Below, one piece after another: positions 27,339 to 36,767 of a stretch of DNA of 64,000 nucleotides. Each line of letters begins with the position of its first letter. The first letter of the stretch is position 1. The notes below the pieces were generated by a model. That model saw only the letters and a program-made list of their open reading frames with translations. It did no database searches and was not told where the DNA came from. Both the position numbers and the translations under genes were made by a program. The stretch comes from Deltaproteobacteria bacterium RIFOXYD12_FULL_56_24 (lineage in GTDB: Bacteria; Desulfobacterota; Desulfobulbia; Desulfobulbales; Desulfurivibrionaceae): positions 1 to 64,000 of the forward strand of contig MGTD01000065.1 in NCBI GenBank assembly GCA_001799285.1, written 5' to 3'.

Positions 27339-29574
27339 ATGATACGACCTGCTTTGTCTTCCCGCCTTTTCTTCGTCACCCTTTTCCAGATCTGTAGCCT
27401 TACCCTCCTTCTTTCCATCACCCTGTTGCTCAATCTCCGTTACGGCGGAGAAAATATCCGAACCCTGGCCAAGACAACGGCCAGAACAAGCGCGACCGAG
27501 AGTCTGGAGTACAGAGAGCTGTTCGTGATGACCGGCGGCGCCTATCTGCCGGTCGACGGCTTTACTGTTGTTCCCGGCGCCGGACGGCAGGCGCTATACC
27601 CTGGTCACTCCGCCCCGGCTGCTCGCCCTGGTTCATGACGGCGATTCACAAAAAAGTCCCATTCAATCCTCGATAAAAACCTTTCAGCCCCTTGGCGCAG
27701 CCGATACCCCGGATGGCTGGGAGAAGCAGGCCCTGGCCCTCTTGAGACAAGGGAGTCCCGAGGTGAGCGCGCTGGTCTCCCTGGAAGGAGAATCATATCT
27801 CCGCTTTATGTCTCCGGTAACGGCCACCCCAGGATGCGTAAAGAACAGGCCCGAGCAAAATCTGCAGGTCGGCGATCTCCTCGGCGGACTCAGCATCCGC
27901 CTGCCCATGGCGATGTTTGAGGGCGTCCGGCAGGAACACAGCCGGATTACCTTTCTGGTGCACAGCATCCTCTGGCTCCTGGGAATGGCCGGGATATTCT
28001 GGTCTTTCAGGGGGATGCAAAGGCGGGACGCGGCAATTATTCTGGCGGAACAGGAAATGCGCACGGCCAAGGAAGAACTGGAAAAGGTTTTCGACGCCAT
28101 CGGGGACGTCATCACGATTCAGGACCCCGAGATGCGGATTACCGGAGTCAATAGAGCCACCTGCACCATGTTCAATGCCAGGCCGGAAGATCTGATCGGC
28201 AAGCATTGTTACGAGGTGTTCCGGGGTGCGGCTTCGCCCTGCCCGAACTGTCCGGAACTTGCCACCCTGAAAAATGGTGAGGTGCATGTGGCCGAGATCG
28301 AGCATGTCAACCTGAAGAAGAGGTTTGCCGTTTCCGCTTCGCCCTTGGTTGACCAGGAGGGCAAGGTGGTCAAGGTGGTTCATTACGCCCGCGACCTGAC
28401 GGAGAAAAGGAACCTTGAGAAGCAGCTTCGCCAGGCGCAGAAGATGGAGGCCATCGGCACCCTGGCCGGCGGCATTGCCCACGACTTCAATAACATTCTC
28501 GCGGCGATCATCGGCTTTTCAGAACTGGCCATGCGGGAAATCCCGACCGAGTCTGCGGCGCAGACCGACCTTGCACAGGTATTGCAGGCCAGCCTGCGGG
28601 CCAAGGAACTGGTCAGGCAAATCCTGACCTTCAGTCGGCGAACCGAGCAGAAGGTACAGCCGCTTACCCTGCAACCCATCGTCAAAGAGGCGCTCAAACT
28701 CCTGCGCGCCTCTATTCCCACCACCATTGAACTACGGCAGCAGATTGCGGAGAAGTGTGGGATGGTAGTTGCTGATCCGACCCAAATTCATCAGGTGGTT
28801 ATGAATATCTGCACCAACGGCTATCAGGCCATGCGCGAACTGGGCGGCGTCCTGGGGATTGTGCTGGAGCCGGTGGAACTGGGCCCGGCTGATGTGACGA
28901 ACAAGATGGCCCTCAAACCAGGAAAATATGTGCGCCTCTCCATAAGCGACACCGGCAGCGGCATCGACCCGGAAATCCTTGAACGCATCTTCGAACCATA
29001 CTTCACCACCAAGAAGCAAGGCGACGGCACCGGCCTGGGTCTCTCGGTGGTGCATGGCATTATCCAGGGGCTGGGCGGACATGTCTCAGTGTACAGCGAG
29101 CCGGACCAGGGGACAACCTTCCATGTCTACCTGCCGGGGTTGCCGTCTCAGGCGGACATTCTGCCGATCGGCGCCGTGACGGCGGTGCAGATCCCCACCG
29201 GTAATGAGCGGGTGCTGGTGGTGGATGACGAGGAAGGGGTGATGGTTGCGGAACAGCGGATTCTCACGAGCCTGGGCTATAAGGTGCGCGGTTTTACGGA
29301 CTGCGCTGAGGCCATGGCGGAATTCTTTCGACATTCCGAGGCCTACGATCTGGTAATCACCGACATGAACATGCCCAAGATCTCAGGCGCCGAGCTGATA
29401 ACGGCGATCAGGGCGACGCGGCCGGATATCCCGGTCATCATGTGCACCGGATTCAGTGAGATCATGAATGAAGAAAAAGCGCACCGGCTCAAGATCAACA
29501 AACTCGTCATGAAGCCTCTTACCGTGAAGGAGCTGGCCCAGGCAGTGCGACAGGTACTTGAGGCAACGCGGTAA
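27339..29574 (+). pseudogene. Frameshifted hybrid sensor histidine kinase (split at about 27565)
   Basis: Two frames make one protein. The first part from ATG 27339 has a membrane helix (SLTLLLSITLLLNL) and the start of a DUF3365/Tll0287-like heme-type sensor ending GGAYLPVDGFTV. The second frame, open from TTG 27568, continues FPAPDGRRYTLVTPPRLLALVHD and runs to 29574. It has a second membrane helix near 27955-28020, a PAS domain with KHCYEVFRGAASPCPNCPE, HisKA with the phospho-His in GGIAHDFNNILAAIIG, a HATPase domain (EPYFTTK, GTGLGLSVVHG) and a carboxy-terminal receiver (VLVVDDEEGV, DLVITDMNMP, MKPL). One inserted base in actgttgttccc (27559-27570) explains the break. The kinase part alone could still be made from TTG 27568, but sensing through the membrane would be lost. 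A sequencing error is possible. Confidence 0.82.
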
Positions 29575-29644
29575 AATTTTCCCAGGGGTTCAAACAATAA
29601 GGATCGGACTCCGGAAAAGATACCCCTTATTTGAGTGAGCATGC

Positions 29645-30655
29645 ATGAAAGAAAACAACGGTGATCAGGCCCGGAAGGCAATCGACGAGTACGAGAAAGA
29701 AAGATCCGACCTCGAAATGGTCAAGGATCAGGTGGTGTTGCAACGCCAGCTTGACAGGATTCTGGACGCCCTGCCGCATTCATTTTACGTGATCGATGCG
29801 TTTGATTATTCAATTGTGCTTGCCAACCAGGCCGCGCTGGACGGACAGAAAAAGGGAGCTCGCCTTACCTGTTATGAGTTGACCCATAACCGGACAAGCC
29901 CCTGCCTGAGCACGGAACATCCGTGCCCCCTGGAGGTGGTGAAGAAAACCAAAAAACCCGCCCTGGTTGAACACATTCATTATGACAGGATGGGCGAACC
30001 ACATTGCGTAGAGGTCCATGGCTTCCCTATCTTTGATGAGCTGGGTGAGGTTATTGAGATGGTCGAATATAGCTTCGACATAACCAAGAGGAAGCAGGCG
30101 GAGCAAAAGCTTGCCCATCTGGCAACCCATGACGCCTTGACCGATCTGCCGAACCGGGCCCTGTTCAATATCCGCCTGAGGCTGGAAATTGAGCACGCGA
30201 TCAGGGATAAAAACCAACTGGCGGTAATGCTCTTAGACCTGGACGGCTTTAAGGAGATCAACGACACGCTGGGGCATGACGCGGGCGATGAGGTGCTGAG
30301 AGCCGTGGCCAGGCGCCTGGAGGCTATCTTGCGGGAAAGCGATACGGTTGCGCGCCTGGGCGGCGATGAATTTCTGGCTCTTGTGCCAACCATTTCCTCT
30401 TTCGAGGATGCCGCAATCACGGCCGATAAAATTATTAAAACCTTGGAGAGCACGCTGGAGATTTCAGGGCAGAAGGTTGACATCAAGGGGAGTCTCGGGA
30501 TTGCAATCTTTCCCGACAACGGCGACGACCCGGAAGCCCTCATAAAATATGCGGACATGGCCATGTATTCCGTCAAGGGACACGGCGGGGGCGGCTATGC
30601 ATACTATCGCAAGGCAAGAGTGGGAGCAACCCTGAATAAGGAGCAGCGGGGATGA
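29645..30655 (+). CDS. PAS-GGDEF diguanylate cyclase
   Basis: This 336-residue protein probably makes cyclic di-GMP. Residues 1-40 form a charged coiled coil. A PAS domain at about 42-155 has the Cys-rich loop LTCYELTHNRTSPCLSTEHPCP. The GGDEF domain at 160-330 has HDALTDLPNRALF, the catalytic loop RLGGDEFLAL, and an inhibitory-site RESD five residues before it. SLGIAIFPDNGDD and DMAMYSVKGHG complete the domain. It has no membrane segment. It follows the hybrid kinase by 70 bases and may share its transcript. Confidence 0.93.
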   Translation: MKENNGDQARKAIDEYEKERSDLEMVKDQVVLQRQLDRILDALPHSFYVIDAFDYSIVLANQAALDGQKKGARLTCYELTHNRTSPCLSTEHPCPLEVVKKTKKPALVEHIHYDRMGEPHCVEVHGFPIFDELGEVIEMVEYSFDITKRKQAEQKLAHLATHDALTDLPNRALFNIRLRLEIEHAIRDKNQLAVMLLDLDGFKEINDTLGHDAGDEVLRAVARRLEAILRESDTVARLGGDEFLALVPTISSFEDAAITADKIIKTLESTLEISGQKVDIKGSLGIAIFPDNGDDPEALIKYADMAMYSVKGHGGGGYAYYRKARVGATLNKEQRG

Positions 30656-30736
30656 CTTTGGCTTGGGGTGACAGCCCTTTCATGGAGAGTAAATCATTCA
30701 ATCCTGCGGACAATCTTTCCCGAAGTCGCCCTGAAA

Positions 30737-31654
30737 CTATTCAAGAAAAAGCAGGATATCCTCAGGGAGGCGGGACAGGAACATGAGGCTGAGCAGATGG
30801 CCCTTTGCGGTGGCTTTATGTGAACGGACTATGGCAAAAATATTGACTTCAAGACTTATGGTGTTGCCGATGCCATCTCTCCGCGACAGGTCAAAATTAC
30901 AGTACAGCAAGCCATTCGGCAGTTCGGCCCCGTCCCCGTTTTTTGTCGCTATACTCATTCCGCCGCAGGAAAAATCAACCAGAGTTCCGGACAGAGGAGA
31001 ATCCTGAAGCAAGGCTTTATAGCCGGCGGCAATCTCTCCTTCCTCCTCGCAGAGAAGATCGGTAATCCTCTGTTCCTGGACGGGATCCTCGTAAACGTCC
31101 TTCGCGGCTGTCTTGCGCTTCTTTGTTTTGCCTTCTTCCGGCGGAAGCGCTTCTTCCTGTACCGTGGTTTCCTCGTCCTCCCTCAGCCCCTCCATTTCAC
31201 GGACAAGCTGCAATTTCTCCGCCTGCAACTCAAGAAGAAGCTGAGGGGGAACATTCCGAACAAGAATGTTGTGTTTCGCTACTGGCCGTACCCGTCTGTA
31301 ATAGCGGGGATCCATGATCTGCAGATCGACTCTGTCAATAAAGACGTTTTTGATGAAGGCCTGCAGAACGTACCTCATGTTATCACGCTCAGCCGGCAGG
31401 ATAACGATGATCTTTTCCCCGGCCTTGCTGCCTGCCGGAAGCACTTCAGGCGGTAGAAGCAGCCGCCTGTTTCCGGTCTCGGAGATGATCGTTTGCAGGA
31501 CAGTGCCCCGGAAAAAAATCAGGGCCTTTTTCTTCCCATGCGCAAACTGCTGACGCAGATCGGCATCCAGGGCGTCCAGGGAATGAACCTGGATGTTGTT
31601 CCTTTCGAACAGTTCCTTGACAATGCCGGAAACATTGATGTGCATGCGAGCCAT
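30737..31654 (-). CDS. PilZ-like protein, candidate c-di-GMP effector
   Basis: From ATG 31654 the protein has about 305 residues. The amino part (1-90) predicts mixed alpha/beta, with KKALIFFRGTVLQTIISE. A middle part has YYRRVRPVAKHNILVRNVPP, where Arg and Val-Arg-Pro could be the RxxxR-type ligand region. A Lys/Glu-rich linker follows (about 170-205). The carboxyl end has VDFSCGGMSIATKNG, matching the D/NxSxxG motif of PilZ domains, and FSLRRDGIGN-like strands. PilZ proteins bind cyclic di-GMP. GGDEF genes on both sides support this. The call is good for the carboxyl end and unknown for the rest. Confidence 0.68.
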   Translation of the reverse strand: MARMHINVSGIVKELFERNNIQVHSLDALDADLRQQFAHGKKKALIFFRGTVLQTIISETGNRRLLLPPEVLPAGSKAGEKIIVILPAERDNMRYVLQAFIKNVFIDRVDLQIMDPRYYRRVRPVAKHNILVRNVPPQLLLELQAEKLQLVREMEGLREDEETTVQEEALPPEEGKTKKRKTAAKDVYEDPVQEQRITDLLCEEEGEIAAGYKALLQDSPLSGTLVDFSCGGMSIATKNGDGAELPNGLLYCNFDLSRRDGIGNTISLEVNIFAIVRSHKATAKGHLLSLMFLSRLPEDILLFLE

Positions 31655-31801
31655 GGTCAGACCTGCCTGTTGTTGTAAGGGTATGAGTTCCCTGGGATCC
31701 CGTAAAGATACGCCGGACCTCACAGCCGCACTTTTACTTGATGTCCCGGTATGATATACAAAGAGGAGCGGCTCAAGGCAATGACAATTCCGGGATACCG
31801 G

Positions 31802-32443
31802 TCAGGACTCCAGGGTGGTCAGCCCTTCACGAATGGCGTATTTGGTGAGTTCGGGTACGGTGTAGAGATGGAGTTTTCTCATGCTCTGCTGACGATGGGT
31901 TTCCACGGTCTTGATACTGATGAAGAGAAGGTCGGCAATCTCCCTGGTTGATCTGCCCTGGGTGATCAACTGAAGCACCTCCCGCTCGCGGCAGGTAAGG
32001 GCCGTGGCCCCGGAGGATGAAGTTTCGAGGTCTTCGCTGACCACCGCACCGGCAATCCCCGGACTCAGGTAAATCTTTCCGTCCATAATGGTGCGGATGG
32101 CCAAGACAAGCTCCTCAAAAGAACAATCCTTCAGGAGATAACCAGAGGCCCCGGCTTTAAGAGCGCGCTCGACAAAGCGGTGGTCGGAATGCATGGAGAG
32201 GACAAGAACCTTGAGGCCATGGGTTTTGTCCGTAATCTGCCGGGTGGCTTCAATACCATTCAGGTCCGACATGGCGATGTCCATGATGACCATGTCAGGG
32301 CCAAGTTCTTCCGCCAGGCGCACGCCCTCCCGGCCGGTCCCTGCCTCGGCGACCACCCGCATGTCTTTTTCCTCGACCAACAGAGAGCGGATTCCTTCCC
32401 GCACCATCTGATGGTCGTCCACAATGATGATTTTTATCCCCAT
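31802..32443 (-). CDS. NarL/LuxR-family response regulator (paralogue A)
   Basis: From ATG 32443 the protein has about 213 residues. The receiver has IKIIIVDDHQMVREGIRSLL, VIMDIAMSDLNGIEA (phospho-Asp), VLVLSMHSD and YLLKDCSFEEL. The carboxyl helix-turn-helix has LTCREREVLQLITQGRSTREIADLL and KTVETHRQQSMRKLHL. It is a close paralogue of the regulator at 34047-34688; both end in EGLTTL followed by E/D-S. It lies downstream of the GGDEF gene on the same strand (42 bases apart). Its cognate kinase may be the product of 34761-36593. Confidence 0.93.
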   Translation of the reverse strand: MGIKIIIVDDHQMVREGIRSLLVEEKDMRVVAEAGTGREGVRLAEELGPDMVIMDIAMSDLNGIEATRQITDKTHGLKVLVLSMHSDHRFVERALKAGASGYLLKDCSFEELVLAIRTIMDGKIYLSPGIAGAVVSEDLETSSSGATALTCREREVLQLITQGRSTREIADLLFISIKTVETHRQQSMRKLHLYTVPELTKYAIREGLTTLES

Positions 32444-32484
32444 CCTTGATCCCGTGTGCGTTCGGAAACGGGCGGACCGGATGG

Positions 32485-33750
32485 TCAAACCACGCAAACC
32501 TGGTTGCGACCCAGGAATTTCGCCGTGTATAACGCCTTGTCCACCTTGTCTAGAAGTTTCTCGATGGAATCTCCATCCCCGTCAAAAGAGGCCACGCCAA
32601 AACTTACCGTGATCTTGAACAAGATCCCGCCATGATCTATTTCCATCGCGGCAATATGCCGGCGCAGCTTTTCCGCCGTTTTCCACGCCTGTTCTTTGGG
32701 CGTATCCGGCATGAGAATCATGAATTCTTCTCCGCCGTAACGGGCTATGACATCGCTCTTCCGCAAGCTGTTGCGCAGGAGGGTGCCCAGCAAGGTCAGC
32801 ACCCGATCGCCTGCCGGATGGCCATGGGTATCATTGACGCGCTTGAATTGGTCGATATCACAGGAGATCAGGCTGACAATCCCGCCATCACGACTGCTCC
32901 TCTCATTCTCCTCCTGCAACCGCTCGTTAAAATAGCGGCGATTGTAGAGGCCGGTCAATTCATCCCGGATGGCAGAGGCCAGAGTTTTCTGGAATTGTTT
33001 GGAATTGCAGACCGCCAGCGCTACCATCTGGCTGACCACGGAAAGAGCGGCAACAGCTTCGTTGCTGATGGGATTGCCGGAAAGGGAATTATCCACGAGC
33101 AGCATGCCTTCCAGTCTCTCAAAGCTCGAAAAAATCGGACAGACGGCACAGCCGTCCGCCGTACCCGCGGAAGAAGAATCCCGGCAAAGAGGGCATCTGG
33201 TCCCAGGAATATGCCAGCAGCGCAGCCAGCTCTTCCCGTGGGCCGGACAATCGGTGTCGGTGCATTCCTCAATTTTCCAGCAGGGCAGATTCTTGCGCTT
33301 GATGATGGGAATGAAGGCAAAGTTCCGCAGCTGCAGAATTTCCAGCACACCCATTTCCACCTCGCCCTTCCCGGCTGCGGAACGATACGGCAGACCTGAG
33401 GTCAGCAGCTCCGCGAGCGGTTGCCCCGCGGCCAAGGGGACTTCAACCTCTTCCGGAAGGGGCGCAGCAAATCCCCGGCTCAACTTGCCCTGCAGCACCC
33501 CCTTGCCATGCTTGACAAAAAAGAAGGCTACCCGGTCGAAGGGAAACAGTTCATCCACGAGACGAAAAAACTGTTCTTCCACGATGGCCGGATCCAGGAA
33601 ATCGGAAATCATCCCCAACATCTCGATGAGAGGCAAAGAGCCGGGATGAATCGTCAGGGATTTATGAAACTTGGCAGAGGTCACGGGCTGGCCGTTTAGA
33701 GGCAGAGGGTCACAGGATGGAAAAGACTTGAGAGCTGTCAGCGTCATCAA
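32485..33750 (-). CDS. GGDEF diguanylate cyclase with Cys-rich GAF-like sensor
   Basis: The 421-residue protein has a GAF-like amino region (about 45-250) and then a GGDEF domain with RDELTGLYNRRYF, catalytic loop RYGGEEFMIL and an inhibitory-site RKSD five residues before it. Within the sensor, between about residues 150 and 205, eight Cys occur in the sequence CWKIEECTDTDC ... RCW ... RCPLC ... GCAVC. That could bind a metal or Fe-S cluster. There is no membrane helix. It probably makes cyclic di-GMP in response to a redox or metal signal, which is inferred. M2 at 33747 is an equal start choice. Confidence 0.88.
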   Translation of the reverse strand: MMTLTALKSFPSCDPLPLNGQPVTSAKFHKSLTIHPGSLPLIEMLGMISDFLDPAIVEEQFFRLVDELFPFDRVAFFFVKHGKGVLQGKLSRGFAAPLPEEVEVPLAAGQPLAELLTSGLPYRSAAGKGEVEMGVLEILQLRNFAFIPIIKRKNLPCWKIEECTDTDCPAHGKSWLRCWHIPGTRCPLCRDSSSAGTADGCAVCPIFSSFERLEGMLLVDNSLSGNPISNEAVAALSVVSQMVALAVCNSKQFQKTLASAIRDELTGLYNRRYFNERLQEENERSSRDGGIVSLISCDIDQFKRVNDTHGHPAGDRVLTLLGTLLRNSLRKSDVIARYGGEEFMILMPDTPKEQAWKTAEKLRRHIAAMEIDHGGILFKITVSFGVASFDGDGDSIEKLLDKVDKALYTAKFLGRNQVCVV

Positions 33751-34046
33751 TCACCTGTTTCAGGTAGCATTATTGCCATCAAACCGGGGAAATACCCAGG
33801 GAGACTCGAGCCTCCGGCTGACAACATGAATTTTTTCCAATCATTCCAGAAAAACGAATACTAATGAGATGCGGGCGCTAACGTAGCATGAATGTACGAT
33901 TCCCTTCAATCAGGGAGACCACTATTTTTGCCTGGGGATTCCCTGAGAGAAAAAAGGCCTGGATATCTGAGGGTGCCGGCTTTCCGGACAGCGGAGAACC
34001 AAGGTCCGGGATGTGGCACAAAAAGGATGAGCGGGGGGGATATTCT

Positions 34047-34688
34047 CTACGAATCCAGGGTGGTCAACCCCTCGCGGATGGCATATTTGGTTAGTTCGGC
34101 CACGGTGCGAAGGTGGAGTTTCTTCATGATTTGCTGACGGTGAGTTTCCACGGTCTTGATGCTGATATGGAGCAGGAGGCTGATCTCCCTGGTGGATTTG
34201 CCTTCGGTGATCAGCTGGAGCACTTCCCGCTCCCGGGCGGAAAGGACCGGAGGAGAATCAAGACCGTTCTCGAGGTATTCCCGCACCACCAGGCTGGCAA
34301 TGCCGGGACTCAGATAAATCTGCCCGGCCATGACGGTACGGATGGCCCGGACAAGCTCCTCGAAAGCACAATCTTTCAGGAGATAGCCGGAGGCTCCGGC
34401 CTTGAGAGTGCGTTCGACAAAGCGCTTGTCGGAATGCATGGAAAGGACCATAACCCTGACCCCGGTGGTTCTGGCCAGTATCTGCCGGGTGGCCTCGATG
34501 CCGTTCAATTCCGGCATGGCAATATCCATGATTACCACGTCCGGGGTGAGTTTTTCCGCCAGGCGGACCCCCTCCCAGCCGTCTCCGGCTTCGGCGATCA
34601 CTTCCATGTCCTTTTCCCCAACCAAAAGAGAGCGGAGTCCTTCCCGCACCATTTGATGGTCGTCAACGATGATGACTTTGATTTTCAT
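34047..34688 (-). CDS. NarL/LuxR-family response regulator (paralogue B)
   Basis: From ATG 34688 the protein is about 213 residues long. The receiver has IKVIIVDDHQMVREGLRSLL, VVIMDIAMPELNGIEATRQI (phospho-Asp) and YLLKDCAFEELVRAI. The DNA-binding end has LSAREREVLQLITEGKSTREISLLL and KTVETHRQQIMKKLHLRTV. It is highly similar to paralogue A across its length, including silent positions, which suggests a recent local duplication around the GGDEF gene. The HisKA_3 kinase gene immediately upstream (34761-36593) is the likely partner. A fragment of the miniature element lies between them. Confidence 0.95.
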   Translation of the reverse strand: MKIKVIIVDDHQMVREGLRSLLVGEKDMEVIAEAGDGWEGVRLAEKLTPDVVIMDIAMPELNGIEATRQILARTTGVRVMVLSMHSDKRFVERTLKAGASGYLLKDCAFEELVRAIRTVMAGQIYLSPGIASLVVREYLENGLDSPPVLSAREREVLQLITEGKSTREISLLLHISIKTVETHRQQIMKKLHLRTVAELTKYAIREGLTTLDS

Positions 34689-34711
34689 CTGTTCTTCCCT
34701 GCGCAGCATTC

Positions 34712-34764
34712 GGTTACAGTCCGGCGGTTATTGGTGCTTTGGTGACCCACCGGTGAACGGTTAC
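34712..34764. mobile_element. Remnant of an IS66-type miniature element (one end)
   Basis: GGTTACAGTCCGGCGG at the left and CACCGGTGAACGGTTAC at the right correspond to the 47-base tail plus outer end seen at 17546-17597. The long palindrome of the full element is missing. The outer GTAA, read on the minus strand, supplies the TAA stop of the kinase gene at 34761. Confidence 0.72.
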
Positions 34765-36593
34765 ACTGGAACATGCAGAATAACGACCGTCCCTCTGCCG
34801 GGGAGCGAATCGATGGCCAGATCGCCGCCAAAATGGGCGAGCCTTTCCCGGATATTGAAAAGCCCGAAGCCGTCCCTGGTTGCCATGGCCTCATCCAAAA
34901 GAAAACCCACGCCCTGGTCACGAACTTCGATGCGCAAGCGGTCCTTCTCCTTCTGCATGCGTATCCAGGCCTGGGAAGTTCGGGCGTGTTTGACGATATT
35001 GACCAGCAGCTCCCTGATGGAGCGGAAAAGAACCATCTGTAATTCGCCGCTCACCGTCTTTGCTTCGCCGTCTTCGTCAACGAGATGACAATGCAGCCCG
35101 TGCAGGCCGGCAAACTGCTCGCCCAGCCATTCCAGGGCCGCCTTCAAGCCAAGTTCGTGTAAAATCGGCGGACTCAGTTCAAAGGTCAGGGAGCGGGTTT
35201 CCTGGATGGCCCGGTCAAGAAATTCGCGGATTTCGGCAAAAGACTCGGCATTCTGGCTGTTATCCTGTTGCATGCGACCCAATTTCATTTTGACCACGGA
35301 CAGGGTCTGCCCGATCTGATCATGAAGCCCCACCGCGATCCGCCGCCTTTCCTGCTCTTCGGCCCGGGAAAGTTTCGAGGCCAGCTTGCGCAGCTGTTCC
35401 TGGTAGCGAAGCAGGTTCTTTTCCCCCTGCTTGCGGTCGGTGATGTCCCGGGCTGCGGCCACGATATAGTTGCAATCGTCCTGGGCAACAAATTTAAGGC
35501 TTATTTCCGCGGGAAACACGGTGCCGTTCTTTCTCTGTTGCGGAAATTCCCTCACTTCGGCGCCACTGCCCCGGACTCTGGCCACCTGATCCCGCCAGAA
35601 AAATCCTTCCGGCAGATTGAGCAGGGCGGCGATGCCCATTCCCTGGAGCTCCTCCCGGTCATAGCCGGTGCTGAAGCAGGCCTCTTCGTTGACGTCGAGG
35701 ATCTGACCGCGCTCTGCGTCGATGATAAAAATGGCGTCATCGAGTTTCTCGATCAGGCTGCGGAAGAGCTGCAGGGAGCGGGCGGTCTGATGGTGCTCGG
35801 TGAGGTCGCAGATTTTTACCACCACCCCGGCGATGGAGATATCTTCGGAAAAAGAAGGGTAGTACGTCACCTCCATATACCGTTTCCCCATACCGCCAAA
35901 AGAAAACCAGTTTGTGAAACGGACCTGTTCCCCCCCCAAGGCCCGGTCCAAATTCGCCTTGACCAGATCTGCATAGACCTCCTGCCCAAGCACCTCAGCC
36001 ACGCTGCGCCCGACAATCTCGGTGCGCTCTTTTCCATGATAGGCCAGATAGGTGTCATTGGCCGCTTGATAGACATATCGGTCATCCACGAAGGCCATCA
36101 GCTCCTTGGAGGCGGTGAGCATGTCCTGGAACCTGCGCAGCCGGCCTTCCGTAAGCTTTCTCTGGGTAATATCGCGGCTGTTGACCACAAAGCCCATTCT
36201 GCCCGGGCTTTGACCGTCAACCCTTTTGCCCACCGCCTCCAGAATGCGCCAGGAGCCGTCCTTGTGAAGGCAGCGAACTTCGACACTCCGAACCCGGTCG
36301 GGATGTGTTCCGTCATCCTCAAGGGCCGCCAGAATTTTGTCATGATCATCAGGATGGAAAAAATCCAGAAAATTCCGGCCGCGCAACTCCCGGGGGAGAT
36401 ATCCCAGGACGCGCTCCACGGAGGGGGTCTGGTAAACGACCTTGCCCTCGTTGCTCATCACCGTGATGAGATCAAGGGTGTTTTCGATCAACAGCCTGGA
36501 CCAGCTGCTGCTTCTCCACCGCGGAGTAAGCCCTGTCCGGGCGCGCACCTCTTTTCGTTGCTCGCTCTTTTCCTTGCTGATTTTCATCCACAC
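34761..36593 (-). CDS. PAS sensor histidine kinase (HisKA_3 type)
   Basis: The 610-residue kinase has three PAS regions at about 35-155, 155-275 and 275-395 (DLITVMSNEGKVVYQTPS; MAFVDDRYVYQAANDTYL; AIFIIDAERGQILDVNEEA). No membrane helix is visible, so the signal is probably intracellular. The dimerisation helix has the phospho-His in RRRIAVGLHDQIGQTLSVVK. The HATPase domain has LVNIVKHARTSQAW and VRDQGVGFL, ending LPGRGTVVILHVPV. The stop lies in a mobile-element remnant, so the last codon or two may be acquired. Paralogue B regulator follows by 72 bases and is the probable partner. An ATG six bases inside is an alternative start. Confidence 0.92.
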   Translation of the reverse strand: MWMKISKEKSEQRKEVRARTGLTPRWRSSSWSRLLIENTLDLITVMSNEGKVVYQTPSVERVLGYLPRELRGRNFLDFFHPDDHDKILAALEDDGTHPDRVRSVEVRCLHKDGSWRILEAVGKRVDGQSPGRMGFVVNSRDITQRKLTEGRLRRFQDMLTASKELMAFVDDRYVYQAANDTYLAYHGKERTEIVGRSVAEVLGQEVYADLVKANLDRALGGEQVRFTNWFSFGGMGKRYMEVTYYPSFSEDISIAGVVVKICDLTEHHQTARSLQLFRSLIEKLDDAIFIIDAERGQILDVNEEACFSTGYDREELQGMGIAALLNLPEGFFWRDQVARVRGSGAEVREFPQQRKNGTVFPAEISLKFVAQDDCNYIVAAARDITDRKQGEKNLLRYQEQLRKLASKLSRAEEQERRRIAVGLHDQIGQTLSVVKMKLGRMQQDNSQNAESFAEIREFLDRAIQETRSLTFELSPPILHELGLKAALEWLGEQFAGLHGLHCHLVDEDGEAKTVSGELQMVLFRSIRELLVNIVKHARTSQAWIRMQKEKDRLRIEVRDQGVGFLLDEAMATRDGFGLFNIRERLAHFGGDLAIDSLPGRGTVVILHVPV

Positions 36594-36767
36594 TACTCCA
36601 GCAGCAGCAAGCCGACTTCCCTTGACTTGCTTTGGTGCTTATGAAACCTGGCGGACCATTTTTCGGGACGTGGCAGAGCGGTCGCGATTAACCTTCCGTC
36701 ATTTTTCGAGGTTGATGTTTAAAACACTTACCCTATTTTGCCATTTAGGCAAGAAGCAAAAAATCTC

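Noticed and set aside
35268-36644. A 458-codon plus-strand frame opposite the kinase gene
   Set aside because: The minus-strand kinase has all expected motifs. The plus-strand translation is His/Pro-rich without domains, typical of antisense shadows.
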